From Sulfuricella sp. (GTDB lineage Bacteria; Pseudomonadota; Gammaproteobacteria; Burkholderiales; Sulfuricellaceae), in the NCBI GenBank assembly GCA_028713975.1, contig JAQTNE010000001.1, positions 1 through 64,000 of the forward strand: a stretch of DNA of 64,000 nt, written 5' to 3'. A program made the position numbers and the translations under genes. Shown here in pieces: positions 44,717 to 53,609 of this stretch; within the stretch, counting starts at the first letter, position 1; each line of letters starts with the position of its first letter. The notes under the pieces were generated by a model, which worked only from the letters and a program-made list of their open reading frames with translations, ran no database searches and was not told where the DNA came from.

Positions 44717-45190
44717 TCACAGGCCGATCTTGTCCATCATCTTCCCGAAAAATCCTTTTTCCTCTTCCGCCGGCGCCGCATTCTGTGCCGACGGCTCCGA
44801 AATTTTTGCCGGAACGCCTGCTGCGGCGCCCTTGTCCGCTTCCGCCGCCGACTCGGGCGTGACCGCCACCACATCACCCTGGGCGCGGCGCAACACATCC
44901 TGCTCGAAGAACAACGCTATTTTGCGCTCTTCCGTCAATTTGCCGGCTTTCTGAAAACGGTAAACATAATCCCAGCGATCGGCATGGAAAGAATCGGCAA
45001 TCAGCGGGGTGCCCATGATGAAACGCACCTGGGATTTGGTCATGCCGGGCTTGAGCTTTGCCACCATGTCCTGGGTGATGACATTTCCCTGCTGAATATC
45101 GATTTTGTAGGGTGAAATTTTGTCGGTCACAGAGCAAGCGGCGAGCAGCAGAATGGATACGGCAAAAAATGATCGCAGAACGGATTTCAT
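44717..45190 (-). CDS. bamE: Outer membrane assembly lipoprotein BamE (SmpA/OmlA)
   Basis: Small lipoprotein of the BAM complex that inserts outer-membrane beta-barrels. The lipobox is SILLLAAC with Cys about residue 19. The SmpA/OmlA domain contains GNVITQDMVAKLKPGMTKSQVRFIMGTPLI (split) and WDYVYRFQ. 157 residues from ATG 45190. The C-terminal third is a low-complexity acidic and alanine-rich tail (SAAEADKGAAAGVPAK) that BamE of enteric bacteria lacks. It is divergent from fur. A TATAAT lies 34 bases upstream (45229-45224) without a good -35. Confidence 0.94.
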   Translation of the reverse strand: MKSVLRSFFAVSILLLAACSVTDKISPYKIDIQQGNVITQDMVAKLKPGMTKSQVRFIMGTPLIADSFHADRWDYVYRFQKAGKLTEERKIALFFEQDVLRRAQGDVVAVTPESAAEADKGAAAGVPAKISEPSAQNAAPAEEEKGFFGKMMDKIGL

Positions 45191-45302
45191 AAAAATCCCG
45201 GCAGAAAACAATAAAGTGGCCGCATTATAACACCCCATGAAGCGCTGGAAAGTGCCGGCTAAACATTATATGATTGCCTCATTGAAACATTCGGATTGAC
45301 CC

Positions 45303-45728
45303 ATGAGCGACTCCCAGGATCTGAAAAATGCCGGACTCAAGGCCACTACCCCGCGACTGAAGATCCTGAACCTGTTTGAAACCAGCGACGTGCGCCACCT
45401 CACCGCCGAGGATGTATACAAAATTTTGCTGGCGGACGACGAAGACGTCGGCCTGGCCACAGTATATCGGGTGCTGACCCAGTTCGAAGCGGCAGGGCTG
45501 TTGATCCGCCACCATTTTGAAGGCGACAAGGCCATCTTTGAACTCAACCAGGGCCACCATCATGACCACCTGGTCTGCCTGCAATGCGGCAAGGTGGAAG
45601 AATTTTACGACCCGGACATCGAGAAAAAACAAGATAAAATCGCCAGGGAGCGCGGGTTTATCATCCACGACCACTCGCTGTACCTGTTTGCCGATTGCGC
45701 CAAGACAAACTGCCCGAACAAGACCTGA
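45303..45728 (+). CDS. fur: Ferric uptake regulator Fur
   Basis: Iron-responsive repressor. A winged helix ([14 protein letters not shown]...[17 protein letters not shown]) and metal-binding dimerisation domain with [17 protein letters not shown] and a later CAKTNC pair. 141 residues, typical. The divergent neighbour is bamE, a conserved arrangement in betaproteobacteria. Confidence 0.97.
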   Translation: MSDSQDLKNAGLKATTPRLKILNLFETSDVRHLTAEDVYKILLADDEDVGLATVYRVLTQFEAAGLLIRHHFEGDKAIFELNQGHHHDHLVCLQCGKVEEFYDPDIEKKQDKIARERGFIIHDHSLYLFADCAKTNCPNKT

Positions 45729-45806
45729 ACGTAGAAAATTTGTAGCAAAGCCCTTCGCCACGCAACCAGGCTGAAGGCTCCGAAAAACAGTTCCTGAGGC
45801 CCCGCC

Positions 45807-46400
45807 GTGTCACCCACCGCAACCCCAGCCTTGCAATTTCCCGCCGAAGGCGCAATCCCCGGTAACAAAGGCATTTGGGCCGGCATCCTGAGCGAGATGA
45901 CCGAGTTTGCGCTATTGTTCGGCGTATATTTCATCGCTAGGGCGCACTTCCCGCAGGAATTCAGGGATGGCCCGCTGCGGCTGAGTCTGTTTGCCGGCAC
46001 GTTCAATACGGTACTAATGATCTCGGGCAGCTATTTCGTCGCCAACGCGGTGCTTGCGATCCGGCAGAACCGGCAACAGGCCAGCATCCGCTGGCTGCTT
46101 CTGGTGCTGATTGCGGCGTGCGGCTATCTGGTTACCAAATTTTTCGAGTTCCGCTGGAACGTCAGTCAGGGCGTCACCGGCGGCACAGGGATTTTTTTCG
46201 CGGTTTATTACTACCTGACCTTCACCCATATCGTGCATGTCGTCTGGGGAATCACGGGACTGCTGTGGGTGATCGTGCGTACCCACACCGGTGCCTACTC
46301 ACCGCAAAACCATGAAGGCATGGAGGCGTTCGCCTCTTACTGGCATGCCACCGATCTGGTGTGGCTGATCATATTTCCGCTGCTTTACCTGTTGCGCTGA
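45807..46400 (+). CDS. Cytochrome c oxidase subunit III-like protein (NorE type)
   Basis: A 197-residue, five-helix membrane protein of the heme-copper oxidase subunit III family. It has WAGILSEMTEFALLFGVYFIAR (conserved Glu), FTHIVHVVWGI and EGMEAFASYWHATDLVWLIIF. The short, five-helix form is that of NorE/NirO, accessory to nitric oxide reductase, or of small CoxIII variants. It starts with GTG at 45807 behind GAGG. It precedes a NorF-like gene. No norCB or oxidase subunit I lies in this window. Confidence 0.85.
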   Translation: MSPTATPALQFPAEGAIPGNKGIWAGILSEMTEFALLFGVYFIARAHFPQEFRDGPLRLSLFAGTFNTVLMISGSYFVANAVLAIRQNRQQASIRWLLLVLIAACGYLVTKFFEFRWNVSQGVTGGTGIFFAVYYYLTFTHIVHVVWGITGLLWVIVRTHTGAYSPQNHEGMEAFASYWHATDLVWLIIFPLLYLLR

Positions 46401-46410
46401 TGGACGGCGA

Positions 46411-46698
46411 ATGATGACACACCAAAGACTTATCAACCTGCTCTGGCTGTTGTTACTGGCATTGACACTGGGCGGTGCCTTGATCGGGGAAACCGCCGAA
46501 CCGAGCCTCACCGTTACGCTGGTCATCGTGCTTACCATGGCCTTCAAGGGCCGGATGGTCATCGATCATTTCATGGAGCTGAAAACAGCGAACCGCACCC
46601 TGCGCAACCTGATGCGTGCCTATTTTTACGTGGTGCCGCTGGTGGTGGTACTCACCTCCCTGTTCGGCGACTGGCTGGCCAGACTGACCACGCTGTAA
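46411..46698 (+). CDS. NorF-like small membrane protein (cytochrome oxidase subunit IV type)
   Basis: A 95-residue protein with three predicted helices (about 9-26, 33-50, 70-88) and the loop KGRMVIDHFMELKTANRTLR, typical of NorF / COX4-like proteins next to NorE. It starts ten bases after the preceding gene and forms a pair with it. It converges with recN, with only 12 bases between the stops. Confidence 0.8.
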   Translation: MMTHQRLINLLWLLLLALTLGGALIGETAEPSLTVTLVIVLTMAFKGRMVIDHFMELKTANRTLRNLMRAYFYVVPLVVVLTSLFGDWLARLTTL

Positions 46699-46710
46699 GC
46701 AGTACGAGGG

Positions 46711-48363
46711 CTAAATTCCCAGCATCTCCGCCGCGTGCTTGCGGGTGGTATCGGTCACTTCCACCCCGCCCAGCATGCGGGCAACCTCTTCAATGCGTAG
46801 CACCCGATCCAGCATCTGGATGCGGCTGACCACACTGCCGTCGCGGCTCTCCTTGCTGACCTGCCAGTGATGATTGCCTTGCGCCGCCACCTGCGGCAGG
46901 TGGGTGACACACAGCACTTGGCGCTCGGCGCCCAGCTTTTTCAATAACTGCCCGACAATTTCCGCCACGCCGCCGCCGATACCAACGTCCACTTCATCGA
47001 AGATCAGGGTCGGCACCAGCGACACCTTGCTGGTGATCACCTGTATCGCCAGACTGATGCGCGACAATTCGCCACCGGAGGCCACCTTGGCCAGCGGTCT
47101 GGCCGGCAGTCCGCTATGCGCGCTGACCAGAAACTCGATTTCTTCGAGACCGTGCGAACTGCCATCACAGGCCGCCAGCGCAATCTCGAAACGTCCGTCC
47201 GCCATGGACAGAGATTGCATTGCGGCACTGACTTTTTCGCCCAGTTCCTGCGCCGCAGTCTGTCTGGCCGCGCTCAATTTTCCGGCCAGATCGAGATAAT
47301 GCGATTGCGCCGTCGCTTCGTGCCGGGTTTCGTCGCCGCCCGCGCCGAAGCTGCCCAATTCGTTCAAACGCGCGGTTTTTTCCGCCAGCAGTTCGGGCAA
47401 TTGCTCCGGACTGACGCGGTATTTGCGCGCCGTGTCGTGAATTATCCCCAATCGCTGCTCGCACTGGGCAAGCCGCTCCGGGTCGAGATCCAGGCGTTGC
47501 AGATAATGCCGCAGGCTGTAGGCCGCTTCGCTTAGCTGCACACCCGCTGGCTCCAGCAGATCCAGCACTTCCCTGAGCCCGGCATCGTATTCGACCAGAT
47601 TATTGAGGCGGGCAATCACGCTGTTGGCTTGCGCCAGACAGGCCATGTCACCTTCGGATATCACTTCAAGCCCGAACTGCGCACCTTCCATCAGGCTGGC
47701 CGCGTTGGACAAGCGGCCATGCTCGGCCTGCAATTCATCCCATTCCAGGGCGGCGAAAGCCAGCGTAGCCAGTTCTTTTACCTGCCATTCGAGCCGCTCC
47801 ATTTCCTCGGCATAAACGGCGGCATTTTTTTCCCGCTCCAGCCGCGCCCGCCTGAGCGCTTGCCACTCGCGCCAGGCTGCCGCCGTTTCCTTTACCTGAC
47901 GCCCCTGGCCGGCATAGGCATCAAGCAGTTCGCGCTGGGCCGCCGTCTTGAGCATGGACTGATGGGCATGCTGGCCGTGAATATCCACCAGAAACTCGCC
48001 CGCCTCGCGCAATTGCTGGAGGGTGGCAGAGCGACCGTTGATGAAGCCGCGCGAGCGTCCGCCGGCATCCACCACGCGGCGCATCAGGCAGACACCGGGA
48101 TCGCCGCCAAGGTCGTTCTGATCCAGCCAGGATTCAAGCTGGGGCAGAGCGCGGCTATCGAACTCGGCCTCGATTTCGGCACGCGCCGCATTGGCGCGAA
48201 CCACGCCTGCATCGGCGCGCTCGCCCAGCACCAGAGACAGGGCGTCGATCAGGATCGACTTGCCTGCCCCGGTCTCGCCGGTCAGCACGGTAAAGCCAGG
48301 CTGGAACTCAAGTTCGAGGTGATCGACGATAACGAAGTCGCGAATGTTTAAATGTTGCAACAT
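46711..48363 (-). CDS. recN: DNA repair protein RecN
   Basis: SMC-like ATPase used in double-strand break repair. Walker A is GETGAGKSILIDALSLVLGE, followed by a long coiled coil; the ABC signature region is VASGGELSRISLAIQ and Walker B is TLIFDEVDVGIGG. 550 residues. It begins three bases after the nadK stop, so the two are coupled. Confidence 0.97.
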   Translation of the reverse strand: MLQHLNIRDFVIVDHLELEFQPGFTVLTGETGAGKSILIDALSLVLGERADAGVVRANAARAEIEAEFDSRALPQLESWLDQNDLGGDPGVCLMRRVVDAGGRSRGFINGRSATLQQLREAGEFLVDIHGQHAHQSMLKTAAQRELLDAYAGQGRQVKETAAAWREWQALRRARLEREKNAAVYAEEMERLEWQVKELATLAFAALEWDELQAEHGRLSNAASLMEGAQFGLEVISEGDMACLAQANSVIARLNNLVEYDAGLREVLDLLEPAGVQLSEAAYSLRHYLQRLDLDPERLAQCEQRLGIIHDTARKYRVSPEQLPELLAEKTARLNELGSFGAGGDETRHEATAQSHYLDLAGKLSAARQTAAQELGEKVSAAMQSLSMADGRFEIALAACDGSSHGLEEIEFLVSAHSGLPARPLAKVASGGELSRISLAIQVITSKVSLVPTLIFDEVDVGIGGGVAEIVGQLLKKLGAERQVLCVTHLPQVAAQGNHHWQVSKESRDGSVVSRIQMLDRVLRIEEVARMLGGVEVTDTTRKHAAEMLGI

Positions 48364-48366
48364 CTT

Positions 48367-49239
48367 TTATAATTTCTCGCCCCAATGCAGCTTCTGCCTG
48401 AGCATGCTGTAATAGCTGTGGCCCAATGGGTGAAGCAGGCGCACCATCTGACTGGAGCGACGCACGATGATCCAGTCGTTTTCCTGCAAATCGAAATGGC
48501 GCTGGCCGTCGAAGTGGACGCGCGCATCGTCGGCGCGGAGCAGCAAAATCTCGATGGTGCTTTCGCTGTTCACCGCGATAGGCCGGTCGCTCAAGGTGTG
48601 CGGGCAGATCGGCACAAGCACCACCGCTTCCAGCGTGGGATGCAGAATCGGCCCGCCGGAAGACAGGGCATAAGCGGTAGAGCCGGTCGGAGTGGAGACG
48701 ATCAAACCGTCGGAACGCTGGCTGTAAACGAATTGACCATCGACAAACACCTCCAGCTCGATCAGGCGCGCCGTAGCGCCCTTGCTCACTACCGCATCGT
48801 TGAAGGCACAAGCCTCGTGGACATTTTCCCCATGGCGACGGATAGTAACTGCAAGCAAAAAACGGGCTTCGCTAAGATAATCGCCAGCCAGAATTTCGGC
48901 CATGGTTTCCAGCATGGCTTCCGCCGAAACATCGGTGAGAAAACCGAGCCGCCCCTGATTGACGCCCACCAGCGGCACGTCATAGGCATGCAGGGAACGG
49001 GCGATGTTCAGCATGGTGCCGTCGCCGCCCAGCACTACCGCCAGATCGGCCCGCTCGCCGATTTCCTCCAGGCTGGCCACAGGAAATGCGCTCACGCCGG
49101 TGCTTTCGGCGGTTTGCCGTTCCACCAGCACGCCGCACTCCCGCTCCTCGAGGAAGCGGGCCAGGCGCAACAGCGGATCGCCGATCTCCGGGCTATTGTA
49201 TTTGCCAATCAGGGCAACGGTTTTGAAGAGCTGACTCAT
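48367..49239 (-). CDS. nadK: NAD kinase
   Basis: Phosphorylates NAD to NADP. It has the GGDGTMLNIAR motif, the substrate Asn-Asp in CAFNDAVV and the ATP/NAD site STPTGSTAYALSSGGPI. 290 residues. It is divergent from hrcA with 78 bases between and upstream of recN, an arrangement conserved widely in proteobacteria. Confidence 0.97.
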   Translation of the reverse strand: MSQLFKTVALIGKYNSPEIGDPLLRLARFLEERECGVLVERQTAESTGVSAFPVASLEEIGERADLAVVLGGDGTMLNIARSLHAYDVPLVGVNQGRLGFLTDVSAEAMLETMAEILAGDYLSEARFLLAVTIRRHGENVHEACAFNDAVVSKGATARLIELEVFVDGQFVYSQRSDGLIVSTPTGSTAYALSSGGPILHPTLEAVVLVPICPHTLSDRPIAVNSESTIEILLLRADDARVHFDGQRHFDLQENDWIIVRRSSQMVRLLHPLGHSYYSMLRQKLHWGEKL

Positions 49240-49317
49240 GCCGCGAATTAGACCATAATTAAACTTTTGGTGGTACTATCAATCAAAGCGCATATCGTAA
49301 AATACACAGTTAAATCC

Positions 49318-50337
49318 ATGATAGACAAACGCGCGCAAATCCTGCTCAAAACCCTGGTGGAACGCTACATCAGCGAAGGCCAGCCAATCGGTTCCCGCAC
49401 CCTGTCAAAATTTTCCGGGCTGGATCTGAGTGCGGCCACCATCCGCAACATCATGGCCGACCTGGAAGAGATGGGCTACATTATCAGCCCGCACACCTCC
49501 GCCGGTCGCATCCCCACGCCGCTCGGCTACCGTTTCTTTGTGGATTCCCTGCTGACGGTGCAACCGCTGGGCGCCATCGAAGTGCACCAACTGGAAAACC
49601 AGCTCCATCCCAGCGACCCGCAAAAACTGATCGCATCCGCCTCGCAACTGCTGTCCGACCTGACCCAGTTCGCCGGCATCGTCATGTCGCCAAAACGCCG
49701 CAGCATCGCCTTCCGGCATATCGAGTTCGTCAGCCTCTCCGACAAGCGCATTTTGCTGATCCTGGTCACCACCGACGACAATGTGCAGAACCGTATCATC
49801 GTCAGCGAGAAATCCTACACCGCGTCGGAACTGACCCAGGCGGCTAATTTCATCAACCAGCACTATGCCGGCTGCACCCTGGAAGAAGTACGCGGCAAAA
49901 TGCAGGTCGAACTGAAGCAATTGCACCGCGACATGACCTCGCTGATGGCCGTGGCGCTGGAAGCAGGCAGCGAAGCAATGGGAGACGTCGCCGACAGCTA
50001 CGTACTGTCCGGCGAGCGCAAGCTGCTGCATGTGCAGGACCTGTCTTCCAACATGGCATCGCTGCGCAGGCTGTTCGACGCCTTCGATCAGAAAACCACC
50101 CTGCTGCAGCTTCTGGACATCAGCCAGCAAGCCCAGGGCGTGCAGATTTTCATCGGCGGCGAATCGGGCCGCATGCCACTCGACGAATACAGCATGGTCA
50201 CCGCGCCCTATGAAGTGGACGGCCAGGTCGTCGGCACTGTCGGCGTAATCGGCCCAACCAGGATGGCCTACGAACGTGTCATTCCGATCGTGGACGTGAC
50301 CGCCAAGCTGCTTTCCAGCGCGCTGTCCTATCATTAA
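49318..50337 (+). CDS. hrcA: Heat-inducible transcription repressor HrcA
   Basis: Represses heat-shock operons through CIRCE sites. It has an N-terminal winged helix ([25 protein letters not shown], split) with [18 protein letters not shown], then the GAF-like and insert domains ending [17 protein letters not shown]. 339 residues from ATG 49318 (MIDKRAQ). The track start at 49267 adds an unlikely lead-in. I see no CIRCE sequence in this window, so its targets are probably elsewhere (for example groESL). Confidence 0.96.
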   Translation: MIDKRAQILLKTLVERYISEGQPIGSRTLSKFSGLDLSAATIRNIMADLEEMGYIISPHTSAGRIPTPLGYRFFVDSLLTVQPLGAIEVHQLENQLHPSDPQKLIASASQLLSDLTQFAGIVMSPKRRSIAFRHIEFVSLSDKRILLILVTTDDNVQNRIIVSEKSYTASELTQAANFINQHYAGCTLEEVRGKMQVELKQLHRDMTSLMAVALEAGSEAMGDVADSYVLSGERKLLHVQDLSSNMASLRRLFDAFDQKTTLLQLLDISQQAQGVQIFIGGESGRMPLDEYSMVTAPYEVDGQVVGTVGVIGPTRMAYERVIPIVDVTAKLLSSALSYH

Positions 50338-50401
50338 ACGCCGATGCACGCAGATTACCCTGTAAATTTTTATCGGCGTTTACCGGCGCTTACCGGCGGT
50401 T
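50336..50401. repeat. CCGCCGAT-type palindrome between hrcA and hemH
   Basis: The left arm AAACGCCGATGCACGCAGAT and the right arm ATCGGCGTTTACCGGCGCTTACCGGCGG are partly inverted. It begins within the hrcA stop codon TAA (50335-50337) and ends seven bases before the hemH ATG. It relates to the copy at 44529-44662. Confidence 0.65.
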
Positions 50402-50408
50402 GATCTCC

Positions 50409-51581
50409 ATGCCATCCTATCTCCCCGAACCCCTTTACCGCCACGGCACCGCCGCAAAAACCGGCATTCTCCTGATCAACCTCGGCACGCCGGACGCGCC
50501 CACTGCCGCCGCAGTAAGAGCTTATCTAAAGGAATTTCTCGGCGACCCGCGCGTGGTGGAAATTCCCCGCGCATTGTGGTGGCTGATCCTGAACGGCGTT
50601 ATCCTCAACACCCGGCCAAAAAAATCGGCGGAAAAATACGCCCTGATCTGGACAGCGGAAGGTTCGCCACTGCTCGTCCACACCCAAAAGCAGGCCAAGC
50701 TGTTGCGGGGTTATCTCGGCGAATCGCTCGGCTCATCCGCCCCGGCAGCCCTCTCCCCAACCCTCTCCCATGGGGAGAGGGGGCAATCGTGCTCTCCCCC
50801 AAAAGACGGGGGAGAGGATAAACCCTTGGTGGAATTCGCCATGTGCTACGGCAACCCTTCGATTGCAGCCGGACTGGAAAAACTCAGGCAGCAGAACTGC
50901 GACCGCATCCTGATCGTGCCGCTTTACCCGCAGTATGCCGCCAGCTCCACCGCCTCGGCCATGGACGCAGTGTTCAAGGCGTTACGGAGAATGCGCAACA
51001 TGCCGGAAATCCGCACCATCCGGCATTTTCACGACCATCCGGCCTACATCGCGGCATTGGCGCAAAGCGTGCGCGACTACTGGATGCAGAACGGTCATCC
51101 TGACAAACTCATCATGAGTTTTCACGGCGTCCCCCGTTACACCCTGGACAAAGGCGACCCCTACCACTGCGAATGCCAGAAAACCGGCCGGCTGCTGGCA
51201 GAAGCGCTGGGACTCTCGGCGCAACAGTACCAGATCACCTTCCAATCGCGCTTTGGCCGCGCCGAATGGGTCAAGCCTTACACTACCGCGACTCTGGAAG
51301 ACCTCGGCAAACAGGGTACAAAGCGCGTGGACGTAATCTGTCCCGGCTTCGTCGGCGACTGCCTGGAAACGCTGGAGGAGATTGCCATGGAAGGCAAAGC
51401 CACCTTCCTCGGCGCAGGCGGCGGAGAATATCATTACATCCCCTGCCTCAACGAGCGGCAGGACTGGATAATGGCATTGCGCACCATTGTTGCCGAACAT
51501 CTACAGGGCTGGCACACCGGACAGGAAGATGCCAGCGCCGCTTCACGTACCCGCGCGCTGGCGATGGGCGCAAGGAATTAA
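50409..51581 (+). CDS. hemH: Ferrochelatase with in-frame repeat insertion
   Basis: Inserts Fe2+ into protoporphyrin IX, the last step of heme synthesis. It has [14 protein letters not shown] near the N-terminus, catalytic His in [17 protein letters not shown] and Glu in [14 protein letters not shown], and the signature [15 protein letters not shown]. 390 residues from ATG 50409, some 20-30 more than usual. The excess is a stretch at about residues 112-139 ([21 protein letters not shown]) encoded by a CCCTCTCCC-type palindromic repeat. It falls at a surface position between LRGYLGESL and [12 protein letters not shown], so activity may be kept. The track start at 50400 is a TTG. Confidence 0.95.
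   Translation: MPSYLPEPLYRHGTAAKTGILLINLGTPDAPTAAAVRAYLKEFLGDPRVVEIPRALWWLILNGVILNTRPKKSAEKYALIWTAEGSPLLVHTQKQAKLLRGYLGESLGSSAPAALSPTLSHGERGQSCSPPKDGGEDKPLVEFAMCYGNPSIAAGLEKLRQQNCDRILIVPLYPQYAASSTASAMDAVFKALRRMRNMPEIRTIRHFHDHPAYIAALAQSVRDYWMQNGHPDKLIMSFHGVPRYTLDKGDPYHCECQKTGRLLAEALGLSAQQYQITFQSRFGRAEWVKPYTTATLEDLGKQGTKRVDVICPGFVGDCLETLEEIAMEGKATFLGAGGGEYHYIPCLNERQDWIMALRTIVAEHLQGWHTGQEDASAASRTRALAMGARN
50743..50826. repeat. CCCTCTCCC palindromic repeat inside hemH
   Basis: The hairpin CCCTCTCCCATGGGGAGAGGG is followed by a second, CTCTCCCCCAAAAGACGGGGGAGAG. The block has a multiple-of-three effect on hemH, without stops, and encodes about 28 residues that do not belong to the ferrochelatase fold. 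This is the only copy of the family seen in the window. Confidence 0.8.
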
Positions 51582-51643
51582 AATATTCAATATCAAGCAG
51601 CAATCTCTTAAAATTTTTATAGATACCCCTGCGGCATCCTCAT

Positions 51644-51669
51644 AGAGCCATAAAAATTTTTATGGCTCT
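51644..51669. promoter_or_regulatory. 26-bp perfect palindrome downstream of hemH
   Basis: AGAGCCATAAAAA and TTTTTATGGCTCT are exact inverted copies with no spacer. As RNA it can fold with an AATT loop. No T run follows on the plus strand, so a terminator is only partly supported. The perfect two-fold symmetry also fits a protein-binding operator about 70 bases before the EF-hand gene. Confidence 0.5.
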
Positions 51670-51739
51670 GACCATCAAGTTTCGCCCCGAATTACCGATA
51701 CATCTAATGTAGAACTTATTCGCCGGGACGGAACCCATC

Positions 51740-52840
51740 ATGAAAATCGCAAGCTCGAACATTCTGCTGACCAGCCAGCATGCTTCCATCGAGCAGCATA
51801 CGGTGCAGGAATCGCTCAAAATGTGGATCGGAAATAAGCGTCCGGATTTTGAGGGCCACAACAGCGAACAAAACACCACTCGCGCGGCTGGCGTGGACAG
51901 CCGGTTGAAAGCTGATATGGTCAACCTGTCGAAAGAAGGCCAGGCAGCGGCACAGGCCGATTCATCCAAAAAAACAGCCGAAATCGATCCCGAAAAGGAA
52001 CTGGAAAAAGACCCACGCTTCATGTTGATCAAACTGATGGTGGAAGCGCTCACCGGGCAGAAGATCAAACTGGTTAAAGTTGAGGATGTCCAGCCCGCCC
52101 CGTCCGTCCAGAACATTTCCGACCCGAACAAGGCGGCACAGGCGCAGGCGCCGGAGCAACCCGAGCAGGCCGGGTTCGGCGTCGAATACGACCGCCACGA
52201 AACCCACTATGAAGCCGAACAGACCGCTTTCTCCGCCACGGGCGTAGTCACAACCACAGACGGCAAGGAAATAAAGTTCGACCTGAACCTTTCCATGAAC
52301 CGCGAACACTTTGAACAAACCGATATCAGCCTGCGCCTGGGCGACGCGAAAAAGAAAGACCCGCTGGTGATCAATTTTTCCGGTACCGCGGCGCAGCTCA
52401 CCAGCACCAAGTTCAGCTTCGACCTCGATGCAGACGGCAAGAACGACAATATCTCCTTTGTCGCTCCCGGCAGCGGCTTTCTCGCCCTCGACAAGAACGG
52501 CGACGGCAAAATCAATAACGGCAGCGAACTGTTCGGCCCCGCCAGCGGCAACGGTTTTCAGGAACTGTCGGCTTATGATGAGGACAAGAATGGCTGGATC
52601 GACGAGAACGACGCGGTTTACCAGAAACTGCGCGTCTGGACCAAGGACGCCGATGGTAAGGACACCTTGAGCACGCTGGCCCAGAAACAAGTCGGCGCGA
52701 TCTACCTCGGCAATGTCAGCACGTCATTCGACCTCAAGAATAGCCAGAACCAGTTGGATGGACAGATCAAATCCACCGGGGTCTACCTCGGCGAGAACGG
52801 CGGTGTTGGCACGGTGCAGCAGGTCGATCTGACAGTGTAA
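51740..52840 (+). CDS. EF-hand-like calcium-binding protein of unknown function
   Basis: A 366-residue soluble protein without signal peptide or membrane helix. The N-terminal half is polar and helical (about 1-140, with an EKELEKDPRFMLIKLMVEALTGQKIKLVKVEDV stretch, split). A beta-rich segment follows (165-225). Then come three acidic loops of DxDxDG type: DLDADGKND (228-236), DKNGDGKINNGSELFG (251-266) and DEDKNGWIDENDAVYQ (280-295). The C-terminus ends VQQVDLTV. The loops should bind Ca2+. It resembles flagellar- or secretion-linked EF-hand proteins of proteobacteria, but I cannot name a family. It stands alone between hemH and grpE. Confidence 0.85.
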   Translation: MKIASSNILLTSQHASIEQHTVQESLKMWIGNKRPDFEGHNSEQNTTRAAGVDSRLKADMVNLSKEGQAAAQADSSKKTAEIDPEKELEKDPRFMLIKLMVEALTGQKIKLVKVEDVQPAPSVQNISDPNKAAQAQAPEQPEQAGFGVEYDRHETHYEAEQTAFSATGVVTTTDGKEIKFDLNLSMNREHFEQTDISLRLGDAKKKDPLVINFSGTAAQLTSTKFSFDLDADGKNDNISFVAPGSGFLALDKNGDGKINNGSELFGPASGNGFQELSAYDEDKNGWIDENDAVYQKLRVWTKDADGKDTLSTLAQKQVGAIYLGNVSTSFDLKNSQNQLDGQIKSTGVYLGENGGVGTVQQVDLTV

Positions 52841-52928
52841 TTCCGCAGGAGCAGCCTTTCGCCGGACGCCCTATCTGTCGCGGCGGGCAAGGGTACTCCG
52901 CGCCCTTCAAAAATATCGTCACCCCCCT

Positions 52929-52956
52929 CTTGAAATAAACAGACCACACCCCACAT
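52929..52956 (+). promoter_or_regulatory. Sigma-32 heat-shock promoter of grpE-dnaK-dnaJ
   Basis: CTTGAAA (52929-52935), a 13-base spacer, then CCCCACAT (52949-52956) matches the sigma-32 consensus CTTGAAA / CCCCATnT in all but one or two positions. It lies 28 bases before the grpE ATG, which has AGGAGG as its ribosome site. Confidence 0.85.
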
Positions 52957-52984
52957 ACCGTTGCATTGACATCAGGAGGACGCA

Positions 52985-53533
52985 ATGCAACCCGAAGATC
53001 AAGAAAACAAACTCGAGCAGGAAGAATTCCTCGAAAAGCTGGATGAAGCGTCAACCACAAGCGAAGTCATGCCCAGCCTGGAGGAGATGCTCAAGCAGGC
53101 CGAACTGGCCGCACAGGAGCACCATGACGCATGGCTGCGCGCCAAGGCCGACGCGGACAACACCCGCAAGCGCGCGCAGGAAGACATTGCCAAGGCCCAT
53201 AAATTCGCCGTCGAAGGCTTCTCCTCCGAACTGCTGGCCGTCAAGGACAGCCTCGAAGCCGCCCTCAAAGTGGAAACAGCCGATCTTGCCAGCATGAAAA
53301 GCGGCGTCGAGCTGACCCTCAAACAACTCATCTCGGTGTTCGAAAAATTCAACCTCAACGAAATCCACCCGGTGGGTGAAAAATTCGACCCGCACAAACA
53401 CCAGGCGATGAGCATGGTCGAGGCCGATGCCGCCCCCAACACCGTAGTCAGCGTTCTGCAAAAAGGTTATCTGCTGCATGACCGGGTGCTGCGGCCAGCC
53501 TTGGTGATGGTAGCCAAGCCCAAAGAGGCTTGA
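52985..53533 (+). CDS. grpE: Nucleotide exchange factor GrpE
   Basis: Releases ADP from DnaK. A long N-terminal coiled coil ([35 protein letters not shown], split) and a C-terminal beta domain with [14 protein letters not shown] and [21 protein letters not shown] (split). 182 residues. First gene of the chaperone operon behind a sigma-32-type promoter. Confidence 0.97.
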   Translation: MQPEDQENKLEQEEFLEKLDEASTTSEVMPSLEEMLKQAELAAQEHHDAWLRAKADADNTRKRAQEDIAKAHKFAVEGFSSELLAVKDSLEAALKVETADLASMKSGVELTLKQLISVFEKFNLNEIHPVGEKFDPHKHQAMSMVEADAAPNTVVSVLQKGYLLHDRVLRPALVMVAKPKEA

Positions 53534-53609
53534 AAATACCCGGGCCAACCCCATCTACTCGTCAGGGTTAAGTTAATCATCGGAAATTTGTTAATTTAAA
53601 GGAATTATT

